Shown here piece by piece: positions 24,550 to 35,325 of a stretch of DNA of 47,504 bases. The stretch's first letter is position 1, and each line of letters opens with the position of its first letter. The notes under the pieces are model-generated. The model was not told the DNA's origin. It saw only the letters and a program-made list of their open reading frames with translations, and ran no database searches. Location of the stretch: assembly GCA_021827495.1 (NCBI GenBank), contig JAKAVN010000008.1, positions 1 to 47,504 of the forward strand, read 5' to 3'. Source of the stretch: Deltaproteobacteria bacterium. GTDB lineage: Bacteria > Desulfobacterota > Binatia > Binatales > Binataceae. Made by a program: the position numbers and the translations under genes.

Positions 24550-24939
24550 CGCGGGACGCCGCGCCGCGCGCCGCGCTTGATTGCCGCGCATAGCGGTCCG
24601 AGTTCTCCTTCGACCGGCGCGCGATGGGCCAGCCGATCGGCTTCGTGCAGCCGCTCGAACAGCCGTCCCAACTCGATCCGCTCCCACCACTGCGCGAGCA
24701 CCGCCTCACGCTTAGCTTAGACTGCGAAATTGGCGCGGTCCTTGCTTCTCTTGCTGGGCAGCGCTCGGCAGGTGAGGAGCCGGCAATGTCGCCGGCCTCC
24801 AGCAAGGTTATCGGTGCGATGCTTGCCCCGTCGGTGGCCGGGCGCGCCGGGCGGGTATCGGTAAAAGGCGAGAGGGCACAAACGAGATCAGTTGCCACAG
24901 TCCTGCCTGCGTAGCAGGGGCGGTCGAAGGAGGGCTCGG
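24550..24939. other. Gap before the molybdoenzyme operon
   Basis: 390 bp without a confident gene. On the minus strand a short frame (about 24554-24716) reads SKREAVLAQWWERIELGRLF, then ERLHEADRLAHRAPVEGEL, which looks more protein-like than its surroundings and could be a gene remnant; I cannot place it. A GCCGGC-based hairpin lies at 24777-24799. The promoter of the downstream operon should lie here. I see no molybdenum-cofactor riboswitch I would defend. Confidence 0.35.
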
Positions 24940-27753
24940 ATGGGCGACATTGAGGCGAAAACCGAAAAGACCGTTCCGACCTATTGTTACAACTGCGTGG
25001 CGGGTCCGGATCTCCTTACCGTAAAGGTGACCGGCGGGGTTGCTGTGTCGATTGAGCCCAACTACGCCGCCACGGCACTCGATCTCCCTTGCGGCAAGCC
25101 TTGCGTGAAGGCCTACGGCCTTATCCAGAAAACCTATAGCCCGCATCGCACTTTGACGCCGATGAAGCGGACCAACCCGCGCAAGGGCGTCGACCAGGAT
25201 CCTGGCTTCGTGCCGATCTCCTGGGAAGAGGCTCTCGACACCATTACGGGCAAGCTTACCGACATTCGCGCCTGCGGAATGATCGATGCGCAGGGTCTGC
25301 CACGGGTAGCCGTAACCTTTGGCAATGGCGGTACGCCGGCTTCATACATGGGGACTTTTCCGGCCTTTCTCGCCGCATTGGGACCCGTCGACTTCAGCTT
25401 TGGATCCGGCCAGGGTGTCAAGTGTGTTCATTCGGAGCACCTTTACGGTGAGTATTGGCACCGGGCCTTTACCGTCAGCGCCGATACTCCGCTGGTCAAC
25501 TACATTGTATCGTTCGGCGCCAACGTGGAAGTTACTGGCGGAGTCAGCGCTGTCGCTCGGCATGCCGCGGCGCGGGTGCGCGGGGTCAAGCGCGTGCATG
25601 TCGAACCCCATCTGTCGATAACCGGCGCCTGCTCCGCGCAGTGGATTCCGATCAAGCCCAAGACCGACGCGGCATTCATGTTCGCGATGCTGCACGTGCT
25701 GTTGTTCGAGCATCCGAGGGAGCGGCTGGACGTTGCGTATCTCCGTGACCGCACAGCTTCGCCCTACCTGATTGGTCCCCACGGCTTTTACCTGCGCGAT
25801 GCCGCCAGCCGCAAACCCCTGGTCTGGGACCGGCGCACTGACTGCGCCGTTGTTTTCGATACGCCGGATGTCGAGCCCGTGCTGGAAGGCGCGTTCGAGG
25901 TGCCTGTGGCGCTCGAAATCGGTCCCGATAACTACACTTGGAGGCATCATGGCGTCGGGGGCACAACCGAGTTCACCAAGCTGATCGATCATCTGCGCCC
26001 GTACACTGCTCAATGGGCGGAGAAGGTGTGCGACGTGCCGGCCGGCACCATCCGCCAAGTCGCCAACCAGTACCTCGACGAGGCCTGCGTTGGGCAGACG
26101 ATCGAAATCGAAGGGGAGACGCTGCCCCTGCGCCCGGTCGCGGTGACGCTGGGCAAGACGGTCAACAACGGATGGGGCGGCTATCAGTGCTGCTGGGCGC
26201 GCACGATGCTGGCAGTGCTGGTTGGCGCCTTGGAGACGCCAGGCGGCAGCGTCGGCACCACCGTGCGCATCAACCGCCCGCACGAAAACCGGCTGAAAAG
26301 CGTCAAGCCCGGACCCGACGGCTTCATGTATAACGCGCTCAACCCGACCGACCCCGAGCGCTGGGTGGCGCAGCCCACCGGGCGCAATGCGCATCGCTCG
26401 CTGGTCCCGTTGGTGCTGAATACGGGATGGAGCCAGTCGCTGGGACCGGTCCCGCTCGCTTGGCTGTTCCAGCGCGACAAGCCCGAAGGATGGCCCGAAC
26501 CGACCCTGCCCGAGCTCTGGTTTGTCTACCGCGCCAATCCCGCGGTTTCGTTCTGGGATAGCCGCAAGCTGTCCGAGACGATGGCGCGGATGCCGTTCGT
26601 GGTGTGCTTCGCCTACACCCATGACGAAACCAACCATATGGCGGACATTCTGCTGCCTGAAGCGACCGACCTGGAATCGCTGCAACTGATCCGGATGGGC
26701 GGCACCAAGTTCATCGAGCAATTTTACGAGCGCGAGGGATTCGTGTTGCGCCAGCCCGCAGTCCGGCCGCGCGGGGAGACGCGCGATTTCACCTGGATTG
26801 CAACCGAGTTCGCGCGCCGCACGGGACTGATGGAAGCTTACCTCACCAAGATTAACCGGGGCGCGGGAATCGAAACGCCGCTTGTCGGCAACGGCTATGA
26901 CTTCTCTTTAAACCCAGCCAAAGCGCCGACCGTCGATGAGATCTGGGACGCGGCCTGCAAGGCGGCCACCGCCGGACTCAGCGGCGGACGCGAGGTCAAG
27001 GACCTGGCCTGGTTCAGGGAGCACGGTTTCTACACCACTGAGTTCCGCCGCCTCGACTGGTATCTCTATCCGACCATGGTAAAGATGGGCTTGCGCTTCG
27101 AGCTTCCCTACCAGGAGCGGATCATGCGCTCGGGGCTCGAACTCGAAAACCGCTTGCACGAGCAGGGGGTCCATTGGTGGGACGAGCAACTCAAAGAATA
27201 TGCGGCGTTTCCCGCATGGGACGACTTGCCCGGCCGCTGGGAGAAAGCGCTGGTCCACGCCGGCAAGCGACCCGAGGATTACCCGTTCTGGCTGCTTACG
27301 ACCAAAAGCATGCAGTACACGGCCGGCGGCAATGTCGGAAGCCAGCTCATGCACGAGGTCTCGGAGAACGTGCGCGGGCACGCCGGTGTGATTCTGAACA
27401 GCAAAGTCGCGGAGTCGATGGGCATCGGGGCGGATGACCTGATCGAAGTCTGCTCGCAATCCGCTTCGACCTGCGGCCGGGCCATCCTGGTGCGCGGCAT
27501 CAGGCCCGACACCTTGCTGCTCGTGGGCCAGTTCGACCATTGGGCCACTCCCTACGCGAAGGACTTGAATGCGCCGAGCCTGAACACGGTTTCGCCGATG
27601 CTGCTGGAGCTTGTCGACGCTACCGGTTCGGTCGCGGACACCGTGCGGGTTGCGATCCGCAAAGTCGGCGGCAAGGGAATTTTCGCTCGCCTGCGCGCGC
27701 GTAGCGGGCGCAAGCCGGAGCAGCAAAAGCTTGGGCCCGCAGGCGTAGCGTGA
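24940..27753 (+). CDS. padB: Molybdopterin oxidoreductase, PadB-like catalytic subunit
   Basis: A 937-residue catalytic subunit of the DMSO-reductase superfamily. With the next two genes it forms the three-subunit plan of phenylacetyl-CoA:acceptor oxidoreductase (PadBCD), which oxidises phenylacetyl-CoA to phenylglyoxylate. There is no Tat signal (the N-terminus goes straight to TYCYNC), fitting a cytoplasmic CoA-ester substrate. The cluster site is unusual: CYNC is followed by VAGP instead of a third Cys, and an extra Cys occurs in LPCGKPC, giving CX2CX31CX3C. Other blocks are GFVPISWEEALDTI, FGSGQGVKCVHSEH (Cys162, a candidate Mo ligand), the cofactor segment FVVCFAYTHDETNHMADILL, and MQYTAGGNVGSQ. 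AAGGAGGG precedes the ATG. The substrate assignment rests on operon layout and remembered similarity; other Mo-enzymes with a Fe-S and a DmsC-type subunit remain possible. Confidence 0.7.
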   Translation: MGDIEAKTEKTVPTYCYNCVAGPDLLTVKVTGGVAVSIEPNYAATALDLPCGKPCVKAYGLIQKTYSPHRTLTPMKRTNPRKGVDQDPGFVPISWEEALDTITGKLTDIRACGMIDAQGLPRVAVTFGNGGTPASYMGTFPAFLAALGPVDFSFGSGQGVKCVHSEHLYGEYWHRAFTVSADTPLVNYIVSFGANVEVTGGVSAVARHAAARVRGVKRVHVEPHLSITGACSAQWIPIKPKTDAAFMFAMLHVLLFEHPRERLDVAYLRDRTASPYLIGPHGFYLRDAASRKPLVWDRRTDCAVVFDTPDVEPVLEGAFEVPVALEIGPDNYTWRHHGVGGTTEFTKLIDHLRPYTAQWAEKVCDVPAGTIRQVANQYLDEACVGQTIEIEGETLPLRPVAVTLGKTVNNGWGGYQCCWARTMLAVLVGALETPGGSVGTTVRINRPHENRLKSVKPGPDGFMYNALNPTDPERWVAQPTGRNAHRSLVPLVLNTGWSQSLGPVPLAWLFQRDKPEGWPEPTLPELWFVYRANPAVSFWDSRKLSETMARMPFVVCFAYTHDETNHMADILLPEATDLESLQLIRMGGTKFIEQFYEREGFVLRQPAVRPRGETRDFTWIATEFARRTGLMEAYLTKINRGAGIETPLVGNGYDFSLNPAKAPTVDEIWDAACKAATAGLSGGREVKDLAWFREHGFYTTEFRRLDWYLYPTMVKMGLRFELPYQERIMRSGLELENRLHEQGVHWWDEQLKEYAAFPAWDDLPGRWEKALVHAGKRPEDYPFWLLTTKSMQYTAGGNVGSQLMHEVSENVRGHAGVILNSKVAESMGIGADDLIEVCSQSASTCGRAILVRGIRPDTLLLVGQFDHWATPYAKDLNAPSLNTVSPMLLELVDATGSVADTVRVAIRKVGGKGIFARLRARSGRKPEQQKLGPAGVA

Positions 27754-27803
27754 GCACGGGGCCGCGAAAGACCCGCGCGCGGGCGGGTTTCGGAGGTCAG
27801 GCG

Positions 27804-28451
27804 ATGACCCGTTATGTAATGGTGGCCGATCTTCGCCGCTGCGTAGGATGCCAAACCTGCACCGCGGCCTGCAAAGTCGCCAACGCGACGCCGCCATGGG
27901 TCCAATGGCGATGGGTCCTCGATGTCGAGTATGGCGAATACCCTGATGTTTGGCGCGCGTTCGTGCCGGTTGGATGTCAGCATTGTGCCAATCCGCCATG
28001 CTTGGAGGTATGCCCGTCGGGCACCACTTGGCAGCGTGGCGACGGCATCGTCGCGATCAACTACGACCGGTGCATCGGTTGCTCGTATTGCGCCGTCGCC
28101 TGTCCTTACCAGGCGCGTTACAAAGTAGACGGCGCGGAATACGCCTATGACGGTTCTCCGATGGAAGTCGAGCGCGCGCGCGAGGATCCGCGGCGCCTCG
28201 GCGTGTCCACCAAGTGCGATTTCTGTGCGGATCGGATCGACCAGGGCAAGTCCCGCGGACTCATCCCTGGCCAAGATCCCGAGGCTACCCCGGTCTGCGT
28301 CAATTCGTGCATCGCGAACACGCTGTACTTCGGCGACCTCAAGGATCCGCAAAGCGCGGTTTCGCGGCTGCTCAGGGAGAACCAATCGTTCCGCATGCAC
28401 GAGGAATTAGGCACGGAGCCGGGCTTCTATTACCTGTGGGAGAAAAAATGA
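27804..28451 (+). CDS. padC: 4Fe-4S electron-transfer subunit (PadC/DmsB-like)
   Basis: A 215-residue ferredoxin-like subunit that carries electrons from the molybdenum subunit to the membrane anchor. Sixteen cysteines form four cluster motifs: Cys13/16/19/23 (CVGCQTCTAAC), Cys58/61/66/70 (CQHCANPPCLEVC), Cys90/93/96/100 (CIGCSYCAVAC) and Cys138/141/165/169. The C-terminal YFGDLKDPQSAVSRLL is typical of the DmsB/PhsB/NrfC family. No signal peptide is present. The ATG at 27804 has a strong GGAGG seven nucleotides upstream; a GTG at 27750 overlapping the padB stop would add an 18-residue basic tail and is less likely. The stop overlaps the next start by 4 bp. Confidence 0.9.
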   Translation: MTRYVMVADLRRCVGCQTCTAACKVANATPPWVQWRWVLDVEYGEYPDVWRAFVPVGCQHCANPPCLEVCPSGTTWQRGDGIVAINYDRCIGCSYCAVACPYQARYKVDGAEYAYDGSPMEVERAREDPRRLGVSTKCDFCADRIDQGKSRGLIPGQDPEATPVCVNSCIANTLYFGDLKDPQSAVSRLLRENQSFRMHEELGTEPGFYYLWEKK

Positions 28452-29323
28452 GAGCCGTCGAGCCGGAGCTCCAGCGCAATTGGGGAGGGCAAGCCGCGGC
28501 CAACTTCATCGGTGGCGGAGCGGGTGCGGGCTTGCTCTTGTTTACCGCTCTGGCCGCCTATCAAAACAGCTTGTGGCTATACCGGACAGGACTCCCGGCC
28601 TTGGCCCTGATCGGAACGGGACTGACTTGCGTCTGGCTGGAGATCGGACGCCCGTGGCGCTTCCTCAACGTCTTGCGGCACGGCGGGAGTTCCTGGATGA
28701 GCCGCGAGGCCCTGGCCGCCAGCGCACTCTTCCCGGTGGCGCTCGTCGCCATTGCGTTGCACCTTAGAGGACTTGCGCTGATCGCTGCGCTGATCGGTTT
28801 GGCGTTTATTTATTGCCAGGCGCGCATGCTCAAGGCCGCCACAGGTATCCCGGTGTGGCGCGAGCCCGCGATCGTCCCCCTGATTTTGTCCACCGGCCTT
28901 ACGGAAGGCGCTGCGCTGTTCATCATCGTGGCCGCCGCGTTCCCCGCGCGCCCGCGATGGATGCTCCCGGTCCTGATCGTGGCGCTGGTTGGCCGTCTGG
29001 TTGCCTGGCAAACCTATCGCGCCCATCTCCGCGTGCCCGGAGCGGCACCGCGGCGCAGCGTCGAGGTGTTGAATCAGATACATGAACCGGTGCGTATCGC
29101 GGGCCATCTGCTGCCTCTGGGTCTACTGATGATCGCGCTTGCCGTGCCACCGGGCGCACGGTTACTCGCCGCCGTTGCCGCGGGCTTGAGCTTGGCGGCC
29201 GGCTGGTATCTCAAATACAGTCTCGTCTGCCGTGCCTCTTACAATCAGGGCTTTGCCATAGTCCACGCGCCCGCGCGCAGTCCCGGTTACGGCCATGCGG
29301 GCGCCAAGCCGGGCTGGACCTGA
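28448..29323 (+). CDS. padD: DmsC-type membrane anchor subunit (PadD-like)
   Basis: A 291-residue integral membrane protein with about eight hydrophobic helices, expected to pass electrons from the Fe-S subunit to quinone. Family blocks are the GGGAGAGLLLFTALAAYQNS first helix, LEIGRPWRFLNVLRHGGSSW with following MSREA, and the last helix YLKYSLVCRASYNQGFAI. The GRPWRF...SWMSREA stretch is the hallmark of DmsC-like anchors. The ATGA overlap with padC shows tight coupling. In PadBCD the anchor is about this size. No haem-ligand pattern stands out. Confidence 0.82.
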   Translation: MRAVEPELQRNWGGQAAANFIGGGAGAGLLLFTALAAYQNSLWLYRTGLPALALIGTGLTCVWLEIGRPWRFLNVLRHGGSSWMSREALAASALFPVALVAIALHLRGLALIAALIGLAFIYCQARMLKAATGIPVWREPAIVPLILSTGLTEGAALFIIVAAAFPARPRWMLPVLIVALVGRLVAWQTYRAHLRVPGAAPRRSVEVLNQIHEPVRIAGHLLPLGLLMIALAVPPGARLLAAVAAGLSLAAGWYLKYSLVCRASYNQGFAIVHAPARSPGYGHAGAKPGWT

Positions 29324-29356
29324 TTGCGGTCGGGGCCCGGTTTTGGGAAGACGCGC

Positions 29357-30994
<1,638 letters not shown>

Positions 30995-31299
30995 CGTAAG
31001 GTCCGCCCGGCTTTTTGGCCAGGAAGCCGGACTTGGAATCAGCGCGCCTGTCGCTGCGCTGAGGGCCGCTGAAAACACTCCGCGTCCATTTCCAGCCCAA
31101 AGCTAGGGTCTGGGGAAGGCAATCGCTCCCAAGTACCGTTTGCCTCGTTCGCCTGCCGAAGCCGTGCTTTTTTCTAAAAGCCAGAAGCACCGGAATGTTG
31201 GTTCCTAGCGACACATGGCACCGTGTCCGAAGGAAACAGTTCGGCGACGCCTCCCGGGTAAATCGAAGCATTTCCGGGAGCGTCGTTAGCACGGGCTTT
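30995..31299. other. Intergenic region between ligase and padR
   Basis: 305 bp of less GC-rich DNA without an ORF. It holds an imperfect hairpin just after the ligase gene (about 31002-31033, CGGCTT/AAGCCG arms) that may end that transcript. The strong hairpin described separately at 31245-31285 lies near its end. The promoter for the padR-bcr genes should be in its last 150 bp. Confidence 0.4.
31245..31285. promoter_or_regulatory. Long GC hairpin upstream of padR
   Basis: CGACGC-TCCCGG (31245-31257, one bulged C) pairs with CCGGGAGCGTCG (31274-31285), giving 12 bp with a 16-nt AT-rich loop. It ends 15 bp before the PadR palindrome. It may be a second operator, an attenuator in the leader, or a terminator of upstream transcription. 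Confidence 0.5.
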
Positions 31300-31339
31300 G
31301 CATAGGTCAATAATGAACTACGTCATCTTTGACCTATGC
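31300..31339. promoter_or_regulatory. Inverted repeat (candidate PadR operator) overlapping the padR start codon
   Basis: GCATAGGTCAA (31300-31310) and TTGACCTATGC (31329-31339) are exact complements separated by 18 bp. The right arm contains the ATG of padR (31336-31338). PadR proteins bind dyad-symmetric sites and usually repress their own promoter, so this is the best candidate operator in the window. Confidence 0.7.
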
Positions 31340-31944
31340 TGAAATTTGCAATATTGGAACTGCTCCATCGTAAGCCGCTTAGCGGCTACGAACTGAAGCG
31401 CCGCTTCCAGGGCTCGATCGTCTTTTTCTGGCGGGCTAACCACAGCCAGATCTATCTCGAACTCAAGCGGATGGAGAAGGCGGGGTTGGTCGTGTCGAAC
31501 CAGGTCCCGCAGGACCGGCGGCCGACCAAGAAAGTTTACGCGGTCACCGCCAAGGGATTGGAAGCTCTGGTGCAATGGTTGCGCGGGCGGCCGAAGCTTC
31601 AGTCGGTCAAGGACGAGATGCTGCTCAAGTGTTTCGCCTTCAACCTCATTGCGCCTGATGAAGCCGCCGCCCAGTTAACCCATCATCGCAAGCTGCATGA
31701 GGTGCGGCTGGAGCATTACATCAAGATTAAGCAGCAGCTCGAAGCGCGCCATGGCGACCTGCTCGAGACCAGTGACCCGATTCTTTTCTGGAACGTTCTC
31801 TGTCTGCGTCAGGCGATCGCCTCTGAACGAATGTACATCGGATGGTGCGGATGGGCGCTGGCCCGTCACCACGATTTCACGGACAAACAGCGTTCGACAT
31901 CATTCGATGGCGGAGAACAGCTTGATGGACGGCTGGCAAACTAA
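31336..31944 (+). CDS. PadR-family transcriptional regulator
   Basis: A 202-residue winged-helix repressor. The N-terminal domain is canonical Pad[21 protein letters not shown], then [20 protein letters not shown], then [18 protein letters not shown]. The C-terminal Vir-type helical domain follows, with [24 protein letters not shown] stop lies six bases before the ATG in frame, so the start is fixed. No Shine-Dalgarno is visible, which suggests a leaderless or poorly translated message. The 3' end overlaps bcrC by 20 nt, tying regulator and reductase expression together. The inverted repeat over its start implies autorepression. The effector is unknown; an aromatic acid or its CoA ester would fit. 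Confidence 0.9.
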   Translation: MLKFAILELLHRKPLSGYELKRRFQGSIVFFWRANHSQIYLELKRMEKAGLVVSNQVPQDRRPTKKVYAVTAKGLEALVQWLRGRPKLQSVKDEMLLKCFAFNLIAPDEAAAQLTHHRKLHEVRLEHYIKIKQQLEARHGDLLETSDPILFWNVLCLRQAIASERMYIGWCGWALARHHDFTDKQRSTSFDGGEQLDGRLAN

Positions 31945-33076
31945 GACCCTGGACGAAGTTCTCACCTGGTGCCGCGACCTGGTGGAAGACACCAGCTTTC
32001 CAACCGTGCGCCACTGGCGCGAAGCCGGAGGCAAGGTGCTGGGCCATTTCCAGGTCTACTTCCCCGAGGAAATCGCCGATGCGGCGGGGATGTTGCCGCT
32101 CAAGCTGCGCGGCGCGCCAATTGAGCGCCGACTCGCGGACTCGCACTTCGGGTCCTATCTCTGCTCGGTCATCCGCAGCTCGCTTGAACTTGCCCTGAGC
32201 AAGCAGGTGGAAATCGACATGTTCGTGACCCATCCGATCTGTGACGCGGCACGTAACCTGGCCGGGATCTGGGGCCGCAACTACTCTTACCCGTGTCAAA
32301 TCCTGTATCTGCCGCAAAACCCCAATTCCAGTTACGCCGCCCAATACCTGCGTGACGAATACGACCGGCTCAGGCGCGTGATCGAGGAGGTGGTGGGCCG
32401 CCAGGCAACCGACGACCGGTTGCGCGAATCTATTGCGGTCTTTAACCGTAACCGCCGACTGCTGCGTGAGCTCTACGCGATCAAACGCGAGACGCCCTGG
32501 CTTTTGCCGATTGACGAGGCCTACGTACTGGTCGCGCTAGGCGGGTTCCTCCCGCGCGAGGAGCATAACCAACTGCTCCAGTCCGTCATCCCGCGGTTAA
32601 AGGCGAGGACGGCGAAAAAGCAGGACAAGGTGCGCGTGGTCTTCGAAGGCGGCTTTTGCGAACAGCCGCCGCTCGACCTGCTGCGCCTGCTCGCACAGTC
32701 ATGCTACGTGGTCGACGACGACCTGCTCATCGGCTTGCGCTGGATCGAGCAGGACGTGCCGACCGAGGGTGATCCGCTGATGAACCTGGCGCAGGCCTAC
32801 ATAGAAAACTCCTCGTACAGCCCGGTCCAGCACGATCTGCGCAAGCCCAAGGAAAAGATGCTTCTGGAGCGGCTAAAGAACAGCGCCGCCGAGGCGGCGA
32901 TCATTACCGCGGCCAAGATGTGCGAACCCGGCCTGGACGAGCAGGTCGCCTATTGCAAGGCGCTCGACGCGGCGCGCGTGCCCTATATCGTCAGCGAGTT
33001 CGAAGAGGGCATGACCGGCTTCGACAATCTGCAACTCCAGCTCGAAACTTTCGTCGAGAACCTGCTCTTCGAGTAA
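31925..33076 (+). CDS. bcrC: Class I benzoyl-CoA reductase, gamma subunit (BcrC/BzdN-like)
   Basis: A 383-residue subunit of the 2-hydroxyglutaryl-CoA dehydratase D-component (HgdB) family. In benzoyl-CoA reductase the beta/gamma pair binds the aromatic CoA ester and Fe-S clusters. Likely cluster or structural cysteines are Cys80 (SYLCS), Cys106 ([10 protein letters not shown]), the Cys in [12 protein letters not shown] and the Cys in [12 protein letters not shown]. The opening [20 protein letters not shown] and [18 protein letters not shown] are family blocks. The ATG at 31925 has GGAGA eight bases upstream. It is the first of four reductase genes in order gamma-beta-alpha-delta. Dehydratases of the same family would also fit, but the pairing with the next subunit and the ligase favours aromatic-ring reduction. 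Confidence 0.85.
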   Translation: MDGWQTKTLDEVLTWCRDLVEDTSFPTVRHWREAGGKVLGHFQVYFPEEIADAAGMLPLKLRGAPIERRLADSHFGSYLCSVIRSSLELALSKQVEIDMFVTHPICDAARNLAGIWGRNYSYPCQILYLPQNPNSSYAAQYLRDEYDRLRRVIEEVVGRQATDDRLRESIAVFNRNRRLLRELYAIKRETPWLLPIDEAYVLVALGGFLPREEHNQLLQSVIPRLKARTAKKQDKVRVVFEGGFCEQPPLDLLRLLAQSCYVVDDDLLIGLRWIEQDVPTEGDPLMNLAQAYIENSSYSPVQHDLRKPKEKMLLERLKNSAAEAAIITAAKMCEPGLDEQVAYCKALDAARVPYIVSEFEEGMTGFDNLQLQLETFVENLLFE

Positions 33077-33115
33077 CCGCGGGCGCGCGGAGGATCACGC
33101 GCGGAGGATGAATCG

Positions 33116-34417
33116 ATGGACGACCAAGACCATGGCTCAGAAATTCTCGGGCGCGGCGCCAGAGAGGGGGGGCGGTTGTTCCGGGAATGGTTCAGCAGGC
33201 TCAGCGCGGCCCCCGAACGCGGCGAAAAGACGGCCTACGTCTTCGTGATGGGAAGCCTGGCCGAGCTGCTGCGGACGTTCGATTTTCACCTCTCGTTCCC
33301 TGAAATCAACTCGCTGCAGACCGCAGTGCGCCGCGTCGCGCTCGACTACCTCAACCTGGCTGAGGACTACGGCTACTCGCCCGACATCTGCGGTTACGTC
33401 AAGGCCGACGTGGGCATGCAGTTGCGCCGCGGCGAGCATCCGATGGGGCGTATCCCGAAGCCGGCCTTGGCCGTGCTGACCAACGCCTGCAATACCTATA
33501 TCAAGTGGGCCGAGATTTGGGAGCGGATGCACGGGATGCCGACGTTTACCTTGGATATCCCCGGCCCGCGCGGCGCTGACCGATATTCACAGCCCGGCGA
33601 TCCCGAGTTCGAGAGTGACCGCAAGTACGTGGAGTACCAGTTGCGCGAGCTGATTTCGCTGTGCGAGCAGGTCAGCGGCAAGAAGTTCGACATCGACCGG
33701 CTGCGCGAGACCTTGGCACACGCCAACCGGATGGGCGCCGCGTATCAACGGGTGCTGGATCTGAACCGCAACGCCCCGGCGCCTTTCAACGCGCTCAGCG
33801 ACGGAACCATCTACCTGGGCGTCGCCAACGCGCTGCGCGGCCATCCTGACGGCGCGCGCTACTTCGAGGAACTGGCCGAGGAGATGACCTACAAGGCCGC
33901 CCACCGCATCGGCACCCTGACCGAGGAGCAGTACCGCCTGATCTTCGTCGGCGTCCCGTGCTACCCCATCTTCCGCAAGTTCTCCGAATTGTTCACAACC
34001 CGGGGCGGTGTGTTCGTCACTTCCCAGTACCTGCAGTTTGCTGGCGGCAGCTTGGATGCGGGATTTGAATATGATCTGAGGCGCCCGATCGAAAGCCTGG
34101 CTGAAGGGGTACTGTTCTGCCAGCGCCGCTCGATGTACGGCATGTTTTTCGGCGAGCGCGAGCTCGTCGAGATGGTGAAGACCTACCGCGCCGACGGGAT
34201 CGTCTTTCACGCGATTAAGAGCTGCCGCACGGTCTCCACTGGACTGGCGGATAAACGCCGCGCCCTGACCGAGCGGGGCGACATGATGTCGCTGTTTATC
34301 GAGTCCGACCTCGTCGATCAGCGGGTCGTCTCCGAGGCCCAGATGAAAAACCGGATTGACGCTTTTTTTGAGGGACTGAGTTCGCGCAGACTGCGCGCGG
34401 GAGGCGGCGCGACCTGA
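33116..34417 (+). CDS. bcrB: Class I benzoyl-CoA reductase, beta subunit (BcrB/BzdO-like)
   Basis: A 433-residue HgdB-family protein, partner of the gamma subunit in the catalytic half of the reductase. Features are [20 protein letters not shown], the [20 protein letters not shown] block, [15 protein letters not shown] and [20 protein letters not shown]. The Cys of ICGY, NACNT and KSCRT are candidate cluster ligands. The KSCRTVS block is close to that of known BcrB/BzdO proteins. GGAGG lies nine bases before the ATG. It is 39 bp after bcrC and 92 bp before bcrA. An oxygen-sensitive enzyme is expected, consistent with the hemerythrin gene downstream. Confidence 0.87.
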   Translation: MDDQDHGSEILGRGAREGGRLFREWFSRLSAAPERGEKTAYVFVMGSLAELLRTFDFHLSFPEINSLQTAVRRVALDYLNLAEDYGYSPDICGYVKADVGMQLRRGEHPMGRIPKPALAVLTNACNTYIKWAEIWERMHGMPTFTLDIPGPRGADRYSQPGDPEFESDRKYVEYQLRELISLCEQVSGKKFDIDRLRETLAHANRMGAAYQRVLDLNRNAPAPFNALSDGTIYLGVANALRGHPDGARYFEELAEEMTYKAAHRIGTLTEEQYRLIFVGVPCYPIFRKFSELFTTRGGVFVTSQYLQFAGGSLDAGFEYDLRRPIESLAEGVLFCQRRSMYGMFFGERELVEMVKTYRADGIVFHAIKSCRTVSTGLADKRRALTERGDMMSLFIESDLVDQRVVSEAQMKNRIDAFFEGLSSRRLRAGGGAT

Positions 34418-34509
34418 CGGCTCGGGCGCGGCGCCGTCCCAGTCTTCGCCGCCGCGCAGTAACAAGCTGGAGCGGCGCTGGCCGCCATTTACTGGCGAGG
34501 AGCGGATTC

Positions 34510-35322
34510 ATGGCTTACGCAGCGGGAGTTGATGTCGGGTCAACGCAGACCAAGGCGGTAGTGGTGGACGAGAACGGCGCGATCATCGGCAAGGCCGTGA
34601 TCGATACCGGGGCGAACGTGGTCAGCGCCGCCGAGAAAGCCTTCCTGCTGGCGCTGCAAGCGGGCGGCGTGCTCGAGGAGCAGGTGGGCTATATCGTCGG
34701 CACCGGCTACGGACGCTACCGGGTCACTTTCGGTGACTCTCAGGTGACCGAGATCAGTTGCCATGCCCGCGGCGCCGCACGGATGTTTCCGGGCAGCCGG
34801 ACCGTGCTCGACATGGGCGGCCAGGACACCAAGGCCATCCGCGTCAAGCCCAACGGCGAGGTCACGGACTTCTGCATGAACGACAAGTGCGCCGCCGGGA
34901 CCGGCCGCTTCCTGGAGGCGGCCGCCTTCGCCCTGAGCATTCCGCTGGGCGACCTCGGCGACATCGCGCTGCACGCCGATAAGCCGGTCTCGATCAGCAC
35001 CACCTGCACGGTGTTCGCCGAATCCGAAGTGCTCTCGTGGCTCGGCAAGGGTAAGAAGGTCGAGGACATCCTGATGGGCGTCCATCGGTCGATTGCGAGC
35101 CGCTCGATCGGGCTTTTGCGCCGCGTCGGCATCGTGGAACAGGTGACCTTCACCGGCGGGGTGACCCGCAATCCCGCGATGGTCGAAGTGCTGAACCAGG
35201 CCTTGGGACTCCAAATGAACGTGGGCGAACAAGCGCATTTCATGGGCGCGCTGGGCGCGGCGTTGTTCGCCCTGGACCACATTGCCGACAGCCGGCGCCC
35301 GCTCGGCGCCAAGGAGGCTTGA
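34510..35322 (+). CDS. bcrA: Class I benzoyl-CoA reductase ATPase, alpha subunit (BcrA/BzdP-like)
   Basis: A 270-residue ASKHA-fold ATPase that, with the delta subunit, couples ATP hydrolysis to electron transfer into the catalytic subunits. It has the phosphate-1 motif [24 protein letters not shown], the phosphate-2 motif [11 protein letters not shown] and [13 protein letters not shown]. The cluster-bridging cysteines are Cys127 and Cys166 ([11 protein letters not shown]); one 4Fe-4S is shared between the two ATPase subunits. The adenosine motif is [12 protein letters not shown]. The size is that of HgdC-type activators and of Azoarcus-type BzdP, shorter than the roughly 440-residue BcrA of Thauera. 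GAGGAG precedes the ATG. The next gene starts 3 bp after its stop. Confidence 0.88.
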   Translation: MAYAAGVDVGSTQTKAVVVDENGAIIGKAVIDTGANVVSAAEKAFLLALQAGGVLEEQVGYIVGTGYGRYRVTFGDSQVTEISCHARGAARMFPGSRTVLDMGGQDTKAIRVKPNGEVTDFCMNDKCAAGTGRFLEAAAFALSIPLGDLGDIALHADKPVSISTTCTVFAESEVLSWLGKGKKVEDILMGVHRSIASRSIGLLRRVGIVEQVTFTGGVTRNPAMVEVLNQALGLQMNVGEQAHFMGALGAALFALDHIADSRRPLGAKEA

Positions 35323-35325
35323 ACG

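Noticed and set aside
24550-24939. Molybdenum-cofactor riboswitch before padB
   Set aside because: Some hairpins are present, but not in the arrangement or with the conserved bases I would require.
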